39,609 nucleotides of DNA from Candidatus Omnitrophus sp. (GTDB taxonomy: Bacteria > Omnitrophota > Gorgyraeia > Zapsychrales > Fredricksoniimonadaceae). The position numbers and the translations under genes are program-made. This document shows positions 26,351 through 36,457 of the stretch, piece by piece (position 1 is the stretch's first letter; every line of letters begins with the position of its first letter). The DNA is taken from contig DYQZ01000005.1 of assembly GCA_020719005.1 (NCBI GenBank), forward strand, positions 1-39,609, given 5' to 3'. Below the pieces are notes generated by a model. That model searched no databases, was not told where the DNA came from, and saw nothing but the letters and a program-made list of their open reading frames with translations.

Positions 26351-27565
26351 TTACCCTTGTATCGGTGTGCGCTTGGCAACAATGACAATACCCGACGCTG
26401 TTACAGCAAAACGTTTACGGTCTGATTCAAGGTCATAACCGATCCGCTCACCTGCAGGGACCACGACCTGTTTATCAATAATGGCGTTCTTGATCTTGGC
26501 GCCCTCACCGATCGTGACGCTCTCGAGGATCACGGAGTCAGAAACACAGGCATCCTTGTGCACGATGACCATGGGAGAAAGTACCGAGCGCTCGACCCGT
26601 CCGCCATCAATGATACATCCGGGGGAAACGATCGAATCCACTGCCGCACCCTGGACCTCATCTTCCCCTTCATGCACGGTCTTGATGAGCACCGGCGGAT
26701 AATGCGAATAATGGGTGCGGATCGGCCAACTCTTGTCATACATATCGAACGGCGGATTAGAATGCACCAGGTCCATATTTGCCTGATAATAAGCATCACG
26801 CGTTCCAATGTCGCGCCAATAATCATATTGAAGGCCGAAATTATACGCGAGAAGCTTCTTTCTGTCCTTAACCATCTTAGGAATAATATTCTTGCCGAAA
26901 TCATGGTCAGAGCGAACATCAACCGCGTCTTTTTCCAGTTCTTCGACCAAGGCCTTGCGGTTGAAGAGATAAATACCCATCGACGCGTAGATCTTGTCGG
27001 GCGCATTGGGGATGGTGCGGGGGACCATCGGTTTCTCCTGGAAACCGCAAATAAAATTATCTTTATCAACTTCCACTACGCCAAAATGAGCCGACTCTTC
27101 CTTGGGCATCTGGATACACGGGACCGTGACGTCGACCCCCGCCTTCAAATGCTCCTCGATCATCTTTTGATAATTCATCTTATACAAGTGATCCCCGGCA
27201 AGAATAAGCACAAGCCCCGGATTATTGTCATTGATCGCGTAAATATTCTGATAAATAGCATCGGCCGTCCCTTTATACCAGTCTTCACCTAGACGCTGTT
27301 GGGCAGGCACCACATCGATGAACTCGCCAAGCTGTGTTGAGACCACATCCCAGCCGGAAAGGATATGTTTCTGTAACGAAAAAGACTTGTATTGGATCAA
27401 CACGAAAATACGGCGCAGTCCTGAATTGATGCAGTTGGAAAGCGTAAAATCGACAATGCGGTAGATCCCGCCGAACGGCACCGCGGGTTTGGCGCGATCG
27501 CGGGTCAGCGGATCCAGGCGTTCGCCTCTTCCTCCGGCCAGCACAAATGTAAGTACATTTCTCAT
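26351..27565 (-). CDS. glgC: glucose-1-phosphate adenylyltransferase
   Basis: VLAGGRGERLDPLTRDRAKPAVPFGGIYRIVDFTLSNCINSG; GTADAIYQN; LILAGDHLYKMNY. Confidence 0.97.
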   Translation of the reverse strand: MRNVLTFVLAGGRGERLDPLTRDRAKPAVPFGGIYRIVDFTLSNCINSGLRRIFVLIQYKSFSLQKHILSGWDVVSTQLGEFIDVVPAQQRLGEDWYKGTADAIYQNIYAINDNNPGLVLILAGDHLYKMNYQKMIEEHLKAGVDVTVPCIQMPKEESAHFGVVEVDKDNFICGFQEKPMVPRTIPNAPDKIYASMGIYLFNRKALVEELEKDAVDVRSDHDFGKNIIPKMVKDRKKLLAYNFGLQYDYWRDIGTRDAYYQANMDLVHSNPPFDMYDKSWPIRTHYSHYPPVLIKTVHEGEDEVQGAAVDSIVSPGCIIDGGRVERSVLSPMVIVHKDACVSDSVILESVTIGEGAKIKNAIIDKQVVVPAGERIGYDLESDRKRFAVTASGIVIVAKRTPIQG

Positions 27566-27567
27566 AA

Positions 27568-29904
27568 TTATTTTCCTAGTGGTTTGCTTTCTGTCCCTGC
27601 AAGCCGTTCCTTGATGCCTTTATCGTCGCTGCGGCTCTTCATGGCCCGGCGCCACTGAAGCCTTGCGCCTGAAATATTCTTCTGTTCTTTTAAGACATCG
27701 CCCAGCCTGACCCGCGCATCTGTAAAAAGCGGATCTTTCTGCAGTACCATCTTATAACATTTCCCGGCCAAAACGTAGGCTTTATCCGTAAAAAAGATAT
27801 CACCCAACGCGACGACATCATCCACCTTCTTAAAACGGGACTTAAAAGCTTGAACTAATATATCATAAGCTTTTTTATTCTGCTTTTTTTTCGCGAACGA
27901 TCTTGCCATAGCGAGTTGAGCGCGCACATTGGAAGGCTGAATATCCAGCACCTCCTCGGCCTGTTTGATCGCCTCATCATAAGCGCCTGTTTCATAATAA
28001 CAAACAACAAGCTTGGAGCGAATGTCCATATCACCTGTATCCAGCGAGGCTGCGGTGCGATAACTCTTGAACGCTTTTTCAAATTCCTTGCGCTCGTAAT
28101 AAATACGGCCCTTGATCGCGTGCGCCTCTGAAAAGGACGGATAAACGACGAGCGCCGCATCTGCCTCGGCCATGGCCAGATCATCAAAACCCATGGCCAA
28201 GAGTGAATTTGCCCGGCTAACAAAAGGATATGGCACCACGGGCATAGGTCCGAATTTCTTCAGGTCCAACCCGTAGGGCTTCCACATGGACATATCCAGA
28301 GCATTCTTATCGATCGCCTCTTCATTAACAGGCGCATCCTTAAGAAAGATCGCGGCGTCATAGTCCAGATAGACCATGTACCAGTCTTTTTTATTGGAGA
28401 TCATCTTAAGGAATTTCTCCGGCGCCTGGTTATAAGCGGTATTCACAAAAGCACCGGTCAATTGATACCGCGCAACCATCTCATCAAAAAGCTTTTCATC
28501 CCCTTCTTCCCACAGTTTCTTATATGTTGTAAAAAATTTAGCACCGCGGAGTTCGGTGCGGCCATCCATAAAGACGCGGATGTTCGGATAGACACGGCCG
28601 ATCAAAAAAGCGCCGGAATTAAAATCATTAAAGAAATTCCCTTTGATGTTGTTCTTGCGCAGAAAATCCACGGCATGATGGGGAAAAACACGACGGTCAA
28701 TGCCCAGATACACGCTTTTGCGGGCATATGCATCAAAGTCATAATATCCGCGGTCTTGAAGATCACAACCCGCATTAAGGAGCCCGATCATGAGTAGCAC
28801 ACCCACAAACACGCCGGTCAGATGCATGAACTTTTCCGATAAAAAACGCACAGGACTAAGATCATCAACCGATATGTTAACTGACGAGATCATCAGCAAA
28901 AGATATGCCATGACCGCAAAATAAGTGATGTTGCGCAGGGCTATCACAGAAAATAATAAGAAAAATAGCCAGAACAACAGCACCCTGATATCAAGACGAC
29001 GACGGCCAAGAAAAAGCGCGACTGCTGAAAGAAAGATGAGCGCCTTATAAGGCCACTGCACGCCCATGTCCCAAAGCGTTGACAGGCTTAATGGACGGCG
29101 AAGTTCTGTGATATGTTCAAAGAATACATTGGACGCACCGGAAGGGATCTGCCACAAGACCGTCAGCGGATACACCGTTCCCCGCCAACCCATAGGATTG
29201 ATCAGCGTCGCTAAGATCACCGCGCCGCCGATAAGATGCAGGCGACGGAATTCTTCATCTGTCAAAAGCCCTTCTTTATTCCATGACCATGGAAGATGCA
29301 CACGGCGCTTGATCCACTCCGCCGCGAGCGCCAACACCACGATGAGGACACCCAAAAAGAAATACCCGTGCATGTTCGTCCAAATAATCTGCAAGAAAAA
29401 TAATGCCCACAACGACCAACGGCGCTTAAGGCTTGTGGCCAGGATCGCAATGAACGTCACCATCAACAGGATGCTGAAGATATCCGGACGGATCGTAAAA
29501 CGTGTTTGATAGACGAGAAAAACAAGATACAACAGCGGTGCCATCAGAAGCAGACGTGACGCTCGGTAGGTCAATAGCATCAGGACAAGGAACGTGAGAA
29601 GCACCACCCCTGCCTGCATATAAATAAGCGCATCCATGCCCCACAAACGCTTCACCCCGTAAACGATCACCTGGAACAGCCACTCATGATTATTCCAGGT
29701 CTGGCCCTTGGCAGAACAGGAGAATACATCAACGACAGGCACCTCACGATGATGCACAATATAATTACCCGACCGGAGATGGAACCAGAGGTCAAGGTCC
29801 TTGACCTCAAGGGTCGCCGCAAACGTAATGATGCCAAACAAAATACCCAGCACCAAAAGCCCGAACGTGAAATTTAATTTACGGTAGAAATCAATGCTGA
29901 ACAT
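27568..29904 (-). CDS. polytopic membrane protein with C-terminal TPR repeats, unknown function
   Basis: 778 aa; N-terminal multi-TM region, C-terminal TPR-like repeats (AFKSYRTAASLDTGDMDIRSKLVVCYYETGAYDEAIKQAEEVLDIQPSN). Confidence 0.85.
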   Translation of the reverse strand: MFSIDFYRKLNFTFGLLVLGILFGIITFAATLEVKDLDLWFHLRSGNYIVHHREVPVVDVFSCSAKGQTWNNHEWLFQVIVYGVKRLWGMDALIYMQAGVVLLTFLVLMLLTYRASRLLLMAPLLYLVFLVYQTRFTIRPDIFSILLMVTFIAILATSLKRRWSLWALFFLQIIWTNMHGYFFLGVLIVVLALAAEWIKRRVHLPWSWNKEGLLTDEEFRRLHLIGGAVILATLINPMGWRGTVYPLTVLWQIPSGASNVFFEHITELRRPLSLSTLWDMGVQWPYKALIFLSAVALFLGRRRLDIRVLLFWLFFLLFSVIALRNITYFAVMAYLLLMISSVNISVDDLSPVRFLSEKFMHLTGVFVGVLLMIGLLNAGCDLQDRGYYDFDAYARKSVYLGIDRRVFPHHAVDFLRKNNIKGNFFNDFNSGAFLIGRVYPNIRVFMDGRTELRGAKFFTTYKKLWEEGDEKLFDEMVARYQLTGAFVNTAYNQAPEKFLKMISNKKDWYMVYLDYDAAIFLKDAPVNEEAIDKNALDMSMWKPYGLDLKKFGPMPVVPYPFVSRANSLLAMGFDDLAMAEADAALVVYPSFSEAHAIKGRIYYERKEFEKAFKSYRTAASLDTGDMDIRSKLVVCYYETGAYDEAIKQAEEVLDIQPSNVRAQLAMARSFAKKKQNKKAYDILVQAFKSRFKKVDDVVALGDIFFTDKAYVLAGKCYKMVLQKDPLFTDARVRLGDVLKEQKNISGARLQWRRAMKSRSDDKGIKERLAGTESKPLGK

Positions 29905-29913
29905 GCTTTTTCC

Positions 29914-30684
29914 TTAAGAGGCGAGCGTATGATCGAACGCCGCTTTCATTAACTGCCGTGTGTACGGATCTTTCGGTGTATCAAAAACTTCTTTTACACC
30001 GTCATATTCTATAACACGTCCCTCTTTCATCACAGCGATCTTCTGACAAAGTGAGCGCGCCACCCGCAGATTATGCGTGATGACAAGCAGGGTCAGCCCC
30101 GTCTTCTGACGTAGCTCATCAATGGTCTTGAGCACTTGCTGCTGGACAAGAACATCCAGCGATGAAACGGCTTCATCAAGAATAAGCAGGGATGGACCCG
30201 TCATCAGCGCCCTGGCGATACAAATGCGCTGACGTTCTCCGCCGGAGAACTCATGAGGATAACGGCTTAAGATATCCCCGGGCAACCCGACAGAGCCAAG
30301 ACAACGCGCCATCCGTTCTTTTATTTCCGAACAAGTCATTTTCTGTTCCAATACCAAAGCCTCGCGTAGAACAGCCTCGATGGTAAAGCGCGGATCAAGC
30401 GCAGAAAAAGGGTCCTGAAAGACCATGCGGACCTTTCTTCTGAAAAGTCTCAACGCCTCAGCGCCTTTGACGACCTTTCCATCAAAAAAGACCTCGCCGC
30501 TGTCCGGTGACACCAAATGCATAATGATACGTGCCAGTGTTGTTTTACCACAACCCGATTCACCGACAAGCCCCAAACTTTCTTGAGGCTTGATCGACAA
30601 ACTCACATCATCGACCGCCTTAACAAGCCCCTTGTTGGCATGGCTTTTAAATGTTTTAATGATGCGCCGCGTTTCGATCAGCAT
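29914..30684 (-). CDS. oppF: oligopeptide/dipeptide ABC transporter ATPase, OppF-type
   Basis: Walker A GESGCGKTTL, signature FSGGERQRICIARAL, Walker B LLILDEAVSSLD. Confidence 0.88.
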   Translation of the reverse strand: MLIETRRIIKTFKSHANKGLVKAVDDVSLSIKPQESLGLVGESGCGKTTLARIIMHLVSPDSGEVFFDGKVVKGAEALRLFRRKVRMVFQDPFSALDPRFTIEAVLREALVLEQKMTCSEIKERMARCLGSVGLPGDILSRYPHEFSGGERQRICIARALMTGPSLLILDEAVSSLDVLVQQQVLKTIDELRQKTGLTLLVITHNLRVARSLCQKIAVMKEGRVIEYDGVKEVFDTPKDPYTRQLMKAAFDHTLAS

Positions 30685-31466
30685 TATATTTGCTCCGCCT
30701 GCAAAAGGGCTTTAGTATACGGATGCCGCGCCTGATCTGTTAATACCGACGGGGTTCCCTGCTCTACGATACGTCCCTCATTTAATACCACGATCTTATC
30801 CGCAACACGGCGAAGCACGCCCAGGTCATGCGAAATAAATAATACCGATAAGGCCATCTTCTCCCGCAACGACCTAAAAAGGTCCAGGATCACGGCCTGG
30901 ACCGTCACATCCAGATTACTCGTCGGCTCATCGGCAATAAGTAGCGACGGCCCGCATGCGAGCGCCTGAGCGATCATGGCCCGCTGACGAAGCCCGCCGG
31001 AAAGTTCATGCGGATAACTTGAGAAAATACGCTTAGGATCGCTCACGCCACAACATGATAAAAGCTCCATGGCACGCATCCTGGCCTTCTCCCCTGATAA
31101 GACATGATGAGCTTCCATCACCTCTATGATCTGATAACCGATCGTGTAAAGAGGATTGAATGCACTGAGCGGTTCTTGGAAAACCATGCCAACACGCGAC
31201 CCGCGCATGGAACACAACGCGTCTTTTGAAAGGGTCAAAACGTTTTTCTCCTCAAAAACCACCTCTCCGGAAACGATCCGCATGGCAGGGGAAATAAGCG
31301 CAAGGAGGCTTAAACCGAGAGTCGTCTTGCCGCTGCCTGACCCGCCGGCAATACCCAGAATCGAGCGAGGCTCAACATCGAACGACACTTCATCCAGTAT
31401 TTTCTTCTGCGAAGCATCATTGAGGACGATCATCAGCGCATTCACGGATAAAAGCGGCTTATTCAT
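30684..31466 (-). CDS. oppD: oligopeptide/dipeptide ABC transporter ATPase, OppD-type
   Basis: Walker A GGSGSGKTTL, signature LSGGLRQRAMIAQAL, Walker B LLIADEPTSNLD. Confidence 0.88.
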   Translation of the reverse strand: MNKPLLSVNALMIVLNDASQKKILDEVSFDVEPRSILGIAGGSGSGKTTLGLSLLALISPAMRIVSGEVVFEEKNVLTLSKDALCSMRGSRVGMVFQEPLSAFNPLYTIGYQIIEVMEAHHVLSGEKARMRAMELLSCCGVSDPKRIFSSYPHELSGGLRQRAMIAQALACGPSLLIADEPTSNLDVTVQAVILDLFRSLREKMALSVLFISHDLGVLRRVADKIVVLNEGRIVEQGTPSVLTDQARHPYTKALLQAEQI

Positions 31467-32488
31467 CGGCTCCCTCCTTGATCCATCGACGGATCGACCG
31501 CATCACGTAGCGCATCCCCGATCACATTAAAACACATGACCGTGATGAAAATAAAAAACACCGGCCACAAGATCCACGGCGAGAACGTCAGGCGCACGAT
31601 ATTCATGGATTCAGAAAGCATATTTCCCCAACTGGCATAAGGGTCTTGAATGCCAAGCCCAATGAGGCTAAGCGCCGACTCACTTAAGATATATCCCGGG
31701 ATAGAAAGCATGAGCGCGGCGAGTGAATAAGAGACCGTATGCGGCAAGATATGGGTCATGATGATCCGCATATCCGACACGCCCATGGACTTGGCCGCAA
31801 GCACATACTCGCGTTCCCGAAGGGATAAACACATCCCGCGGATCACGCGCGCAAGCCCCGCCCATCCGATAAAAGAAAGGATCACAATGATCGACGCATA
31901 GACCTGCAGTGAATTGAACGAATCCGGCACCGCGGCACGGAGCGCAAGAAGAAGATAAAAACCCGGCACCATCATGACCATTTCACATAAACGCATGAGC
32001 ACATTGTCCATCCGTCCGCCGAAATATCCGGCAATGCCACCGACCAGAAGGCCGATAGCAAATGAAATAGTAACGCCGATAAGACCGATCGATAACGATA
32101 CGCGCGCGCCATAAAGGATGCGGGAAAAGATATCCCGCCCACGCCCATCTGCACCCAAGAGATAGATCCGTCCCGGCGCCTCCACTGTAAATAGGCGACT
32201 CTGAAAGAATTTAATAAAAGAGCGTGCCGACTTATCTTCAATATAGATCCGGCGATGATACGTATCAAATTCCATCCGCTGGCCATACACAAAAGGCCGT
32301 GAGAGTTTTCCTTCATGCATGATATGAACAACCGTCGGAGGGCAATAGGAAAAAGCACGCGCTTCATCCTTAAAAGAATAAGGTGTCAGGAAATCAGCAA
32401 AGGCCGCAGACACACAAAGCGCCCCCAGCACCCACAGGCACACAACAGCCCGGCGATTTTCTTTGAAAGACTGCCACATCGAACGCAT
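31463..32488 (-). CDS. oppC: oligopeptide ABC transporter permease, OppC-type
   Basis: LLGADGRGRDIFSRILYGARVSLSIG; EREYVLAAKSMGVSDMRIIMTHILPH; start set to MRSMWQSF, abutting the oppB stop (TAAAATG). Confidence 0.88.
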   Translation of the reverse strand: MRSMWQSFKENRRAVVCLWVLGALCVSAAFADFLTPYSFKDEARAFSYCPPTVVHIMHEGKLSRPFVYGQRMEFDTYHRRIYIEDKSARSFIKFFQSRLFTVEAPGRIYLLGADGRGRDIFSRILYGARVSLSIGLIGVTISFAIGLLVGGIAGYFGGRMDNVLMRLCEMVMMVPGFYLLLALRAAVPDSFNSLQVYASIIVILSFIGWAGLARVIRGMCLSLREREYVLAAKSMGVSDMRIIMTHILPHTVSYSLAALMLSIPGYILSESALSLIGLGIQDPYASWGNMLSESMNIVRLTFSPWILWPVFFIFITVMCFNVIGDALRDAVDPSMDQGGSR

Positions 32489-32489
32489 T

Positions 32490-33476
32490 TTACTGACCCT
32501 TACCTTCCTGCTTCGCGTCTTTGATCCTGGGATCTGCCATGGAAAGAAGAATATCCGCGACAAGATTCCCTGCCACAAAAAGCACGCCGCCCATCATCAT
32601 GCTCGCCATCACCAGATAAATATCTTTTGCGCGCACTGCGGTCAACATCAAGCTCCCAAGCCCAGGCCAACTTGTGATGATCTCAATAAGCGCCGCACCG
32701 CTCAAAAGCCCGGCGAGCTCATAACCTAAAAGTGTCAGCAATGGATTGATCGCATTACGAAGTGCATGTACATATATCACGCGCGTCTCCGACAGACCCT
32801 TGGCCCGTGCGGTCAGGATATATTGACGGCCCAGGACCTCAAGCATGTTCCCCCGCATGATGCGCGCCAATGCCGCGATCGACCCGAGCGACAAGGCAAT
32901 GGTCGGAATGATCAAGTGTTTTAAGACATCGCGGATCTGTCCTGCCCATGACATCGTGTCATATTCCGGACTTTGCATCCCGCCCAGAGGCAACCAACCA
33001 CTTCGGCTCGCCCAGAAAAGAAGCATCATCGCAATAAAAAAACTGGGGAGCGACAAAAGCACATACGAAACGAACTGGATCACATGGTCCGTCATTTTTC
33101 CCCGGCGAAGCGCGGCCCATGTTCCCAGCGGGATCGCCACCAGCCAGGTGAACAAGAATGCCGCAAATGACAAAATAAATGTATTAAGCAGTCTGGAGGC
33201 GATCAGCGTGGCAACAGGAATATTGTAATAGAAAGAATACCCGAACTCGCCGCGGCAAAAACCTTTTAACCAATAAAAGTATTGAACCACCGGCGGCTTA
33301 TCAAGCTGATAAAGTTTGGTGTAATGCAAAAGTGTATCCTGTGAGATCTGCGGATCAAGACGGAGCGTATCAATAAAATTTCCCGGTGTCAGACGCATGA
33401 GCATGAACGTGCAAAAGCTCATCACAAGGAGCAAAAACACCGCAATAACAACACGTTTTAGAATATAACGAATCAT
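32490..33476 (-). CDS. oppB: oligopeptide ABC transporter permease, OppB-type
   Basis: MIRYILKRVVIAVFLLLVMSFCTFMLMRLTPG; RQYILTARAKGLSETRVIYVHALRNAINPLLT. Confidence 0.9.
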   Translation of the reverse strand: MIRYILKRVVIAVFLLLVMSFCTFMLMRLTPGNFIDTLRLDPQISQDTLLHYTKLYQLDKPPVVQYFYWLKGFCRGEFGYSFYYNIPVATLIASRLLNTFILSFAAFLFTWLVAIPLGTWAALRRGKMTDHVIQFVSYVLLSLPSFFIAMMLLFWASRSGWLPLGGMQSPEYDTMSWAGQIRDVLKHLIIPTIALSLGSIAALARIMRGNMLEVLGRQYILTARAKGLSETRVIYVHALRNAINPLLTLLGYELAGLLSGAALIEIITSWPGLGSLMLTAVRAKDIYLVMASMMMGGVLFVAGNLVADILLSMADPRIKDAKQEGKGQ

Positions 33477-35263
33477 ATCCCTCCACCCTTCCCGGTAGGG
33501 AGGAGGTAGATCTCTTCCAAATTATGGAATACTCCGCCGAAGATGGCGGGTTTCAAATTACCAAAACGTTCCCGCACCGCGGTCAGTCTGGCACCCAGAA
33601 CGGTATAAGCGACCGGCACTTCATCTGCGATGATCTTTTGATATTCGTCGTAATACACTTTACGCTTTTTCTCATCCAGCTCCTGAACGCCTGCGGCAAA
33701 AAGTTCATCAACCCGCTTTTCCCAACTCGTCGCCGGTGACGCCTGCTTCGGGTTCCATAAATGCAATTGCCCGGATGACAACCACACATTCTGACCAAAA
33801 TGCGGATCGCTCGATCCGGTCAACCCCAGAACGATCGCCTCCCAGTCAAACGTAGATGTCAATTTTCCGACAAGCGTATTGAATTCCAGGAACTGCAAAT
33901 TCACTTTCATCCCCAAATTCTCAAAGTCCTGCCGTACGATCGCTGCCGTCTCTGCACGCTCGCTATTATCAGCATTCGTATAAAGCGAGAATTCAAGTTC
34001 ATGACCGTCTTTGTCCTCGAGCACACCATCTTTATCCGGGTCCGTAAATCCCGCCAATGCCAACTCTTCCCCTGCCTTCTTCAGATCAAGATCATACGGC
34101 CTCACATCCTTGCAATAAAAAAGCCCGATCGCGGGGCTGAGCGGAGAATACTGTGGATACCCCAGCCCGTTCTTAACAATATCAATGATGCGCTTCTTAT
34201 CGATCGCATACGCCACTGCCCGACGGAAATGGACATTCGAGAACCATTTCTGCTTATAGGCCTGCACATAGGGCTTCCCCGTCTTTTCATTCTGACCGAG
34301 GTTTTGATTGAACACCACAAAACTACTTCCCATATCAGGCCCCATATCATGGATCTTAAAATGCCCCTTTGCTTCCAACGGTTTTAAAAGCGGATAATCT
34401 GTCCCGCGCACACCATACGCATCGATAGTCCCTTCCATGAACTTAAGAAGCTCGACCTCAATACTCGGCACCACCAGATAAATGATCTTTGCCAAATAAG
34501 GAAGCTGGCCGCCGCCCTTGGACTTCTTCCAGTAAAGCGGGTTAGGCACGAACACGATCCTTTGTCCGGGCTTATATTCACTTAACATAAAAGCCCCGGT
34601 ACCGATAATACGCTTGACCGGCGTATCGATACCCCAGGTAAAAGCAAACTTCCCCGCCTTGACCGACGCCTCAAGCACATGCTTCGGCAAAATGCTCTCT
34701 CCCATGCTCGTTAAAAATGGCGCGAACTTCGTCGGCAGAATGAACCGCACCGTAAAGGCATCCACCCTCTCAACCTTAAGAGGCTGACCGCTGATTGTGA
34801 AAATATCCCGCGCGGAATTCGGTACCGCATCATTAAAAACAAGATCATTGAACGTAAAGACCACATCATCTGCCGTAAAAGGAACACCATCCGCCCAGCG
34901 AACATCACGTCTTAAGAAAAATGTCCATGTGCGGCCATCCGCCGACACTTCCCAGCGCTCAGCCAGATTAGGCTTTGCCGTCAGATCAAAAGGATCGGTC
35001 CTGGTCAGCCCTTCGAAAATAAGGGATGTGATCTCGGTCGTTGAGGTTTCTTTGGCAAGGACAGGATTAAAAGACTTCGGGTCTGATGTAGTAGACAAAA
35101 CAAGCGTCCCACCATATCGGGAAGCCTCTGCCATATCTCCGGCGAAGACAGCGGGACAGCACAAAAAAAAGCGCAACAGGACAATGCCTATCGCGCTCTT
35201 TTTTAAAACAGATAAAAACGTATGCTCTGTGTATCTTCTCAAGGGCATGGCCCTCAGTTTCAC
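33473..35263 (-). CDS. oppA: family 5 extracellular solute-binding protein (OppA/DppA-like)
   Basis: RYGGTLVLSTTSDPKSFNPVLAKETSTTEITSLIFEGLTR; GRTWTFFLRRDVRWADGVPFTADDVVFTFN. Confidence 0.9.
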   Translation of the reverse strand: MKLRAMPLRRYTEHTFLSVLKKSAIGIVLLRFFLCCPAVFAGDMAEASRYGGTLVLSTTSDPKSFNPVLAKETSTTEITSLIFEGLTRTDPFDLTAKPNLAERWEVSADGRTWTFFLRRDVRWADGVPFTADDVVFTFNDLVFNDAVPNSARDIFTISGQPLKVERVDAFTVRFILPTKFAPFLTSMGESILPKHVLEASVKAGKFAFTWGIDTPVKRIIGTGAFMLSEYKPGQRIVFVPNPLYWKKSKGGGQLPYLAKIIYLVVPSIEVELLKFMEGTIDAYGVRGTDYPLLKPLEAKGHFKIHDMGPDMGSSFVVFNQNLGQNEKTGKPYVQAYKQKWFSNVHFRRAVAYAIDKKRIIDIVKNGLGYPQYSPLSPAIGLFYCKDVRPYDLDLKKAGEELALAGFTDPDKDGVLEDKDGHELEFSLYTNADNSERAETAAIVRQDFENLGMKVNLQFLEFNTLVGKLTSTFDWEAIVLGLTGSSDPHFGQNVWLSSGQLHLWNPKQASPATSWEKRVDELFAAGVQELDEKKRKVYYDEYQKIIADEVPVAYTVLGARLTAVRERFGNLKPAIFGGVFHNLEEIYLLPTGKGGGI

Positions 35264-35652
35264 TTCGCTTTGTTATCAGCCGGAACAACAGCATTACTGA
35301 TCGGCTGATCAGGTTTTGTTTCCGCCGCATTGATCACGATCGTCTCCGACGGCTTCTTGTTAAAAAGATCCTCAACATTCACGGTCACTGCCTGACGCTT
35401 ATCAGGACGTCTCATGAGCGAACGCTCTTTTCTCGATGAAACAAATGCCAGCACAATGCTAAGCCCCAAAAAAAGCGCGACCAGCACCGCCGTCACCTTG
35501 ACCATGACCTTATTGGTCTGGGTCCCAAGCAGATTCTCGGCAGAAGAAAAACCTTCCGCCAAACCACCGCCCTTACCAGACTGCATCAAAATAGAAATGA
35601 TAAGAACGACAGCGATAATAACATGTAGAACAAAAAGAAAACCCACAGCCAA
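35260..35652 (-). CDS. secG: preprotein translocase subunit SecG
   Basis: LHVIIAVVLIISILMQSGKGGGLAEGFSSAENLLGTQTN. Confidence 0.93.
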   Translation of the reverse strand: MAVGFLFVLHVIIAVVLIISILMQSGKGGGLAEGFSSAENLLGTQTNKVMVKVTAVLVALFLGLSIVLAFVSSRKERSLMRRPDKRQAVTVNVEDLFNKKPSETIVINAAETKPDQPISNAVVPADNKAK

Positions 35653-35673
35653 CTCCTTACTTAACCCACATTT

Positions 35674-36432
35674 TTATTTAACCGCATTTTTGATGATCGC
35701 GGCAAAACTATCCGCCTTAAGACTTGCGCCTCCAACCAAAGCGCCGTCGATATCTGCCTGCCCCATCAATTCCGCCGCATTCTCGGGCTTCACACTGCCG
35801 CCATACTGGATACGGGTCGCCGAGGCCACTTCCTGATCGAACATCCCTGCCAAGACCTTACGGATATACGCATGCACTTCCTGTGCCTGTGCGGATGTCG
35901 CGGTCTTGCCTGTGCCGATCGCCCAAACAGGTTCATACGCGAGAACGATCTTGTTCATCTCTTCTTTAGTAAGGCCTGCCAACGAGCCGGTCACATGATC
36001 CTTGACCACATCAAACGTCTTGCCACCTTCACGCTCGGCGAGATTCTCACCGACACAAACGATCGGCAAAAGCCCATTCTTCAATGCCGCCTTGATACGC
36101 TTGCTCACCGTTTCATTCGTCTCTCCAAAATACTGACGGCGTTCAGAGTGCCCGATGATCACATACTGCGCGCCGGTCGACTTCACCATCGCGCCTGAGA
36201 TCTCACCCGTAAAAGCACCTTCCGCTTCCCAATACAAATTTTGTGCGCCAAGCTTAACACAGCTTCCCGCGACGACCTTACTTACTTCGGTCAAACAAAC
36301 GAACGTCGGACAGATCACCACATCACAACCTTCAAATCCGCCGAGTTCTTTCTTAAGTCCGCCCGCGAGCTCAACAGCCTCGGCAACGGTCTTATACATT
36401 TTCCAATTCCCTGCAATGATCTTTCTTCTCAT
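35674..36432 (-). CDS. tpiA: triosephosphate isomerase
   Basis: [59 protein letters not shown]. Confidence 0.98.
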   Translation of the reverse strand: MRRKIIAGNWKMYKTVAEAVELAGGLKKELGGFEGCDVVICPTFVCLTEVSKVVAGSCVKLGAQNLYWEAEGAFTGEISGAMVKSTGAQYVIIGHSERRQYFGETNETVSKRIKAALKNGLLPIVCVGENLAEREGGKTFDVVKDHVTGSLAGLTKEEMNKIVLAYEPVWAIGTGKTATSAQAQEVHAYIRKVLAGMFDQEVASATRIQYGGSVKPENAAELMGQADIDGALVGGASLKADSFAAIIKNAVK

Positions 36433-36457
36433 AGCACCACTCCGTCTGTGTCCCTAT

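Noticed and set aside
32490-32578. Apparent ~90-nt overlap of the oppC ORF with oppB
   Set aside because: The real oppC start is probably the internal ATG at 32486-32488, abutting the oppB stop (TAAAATG); the overlap is an ORF-calling effect.
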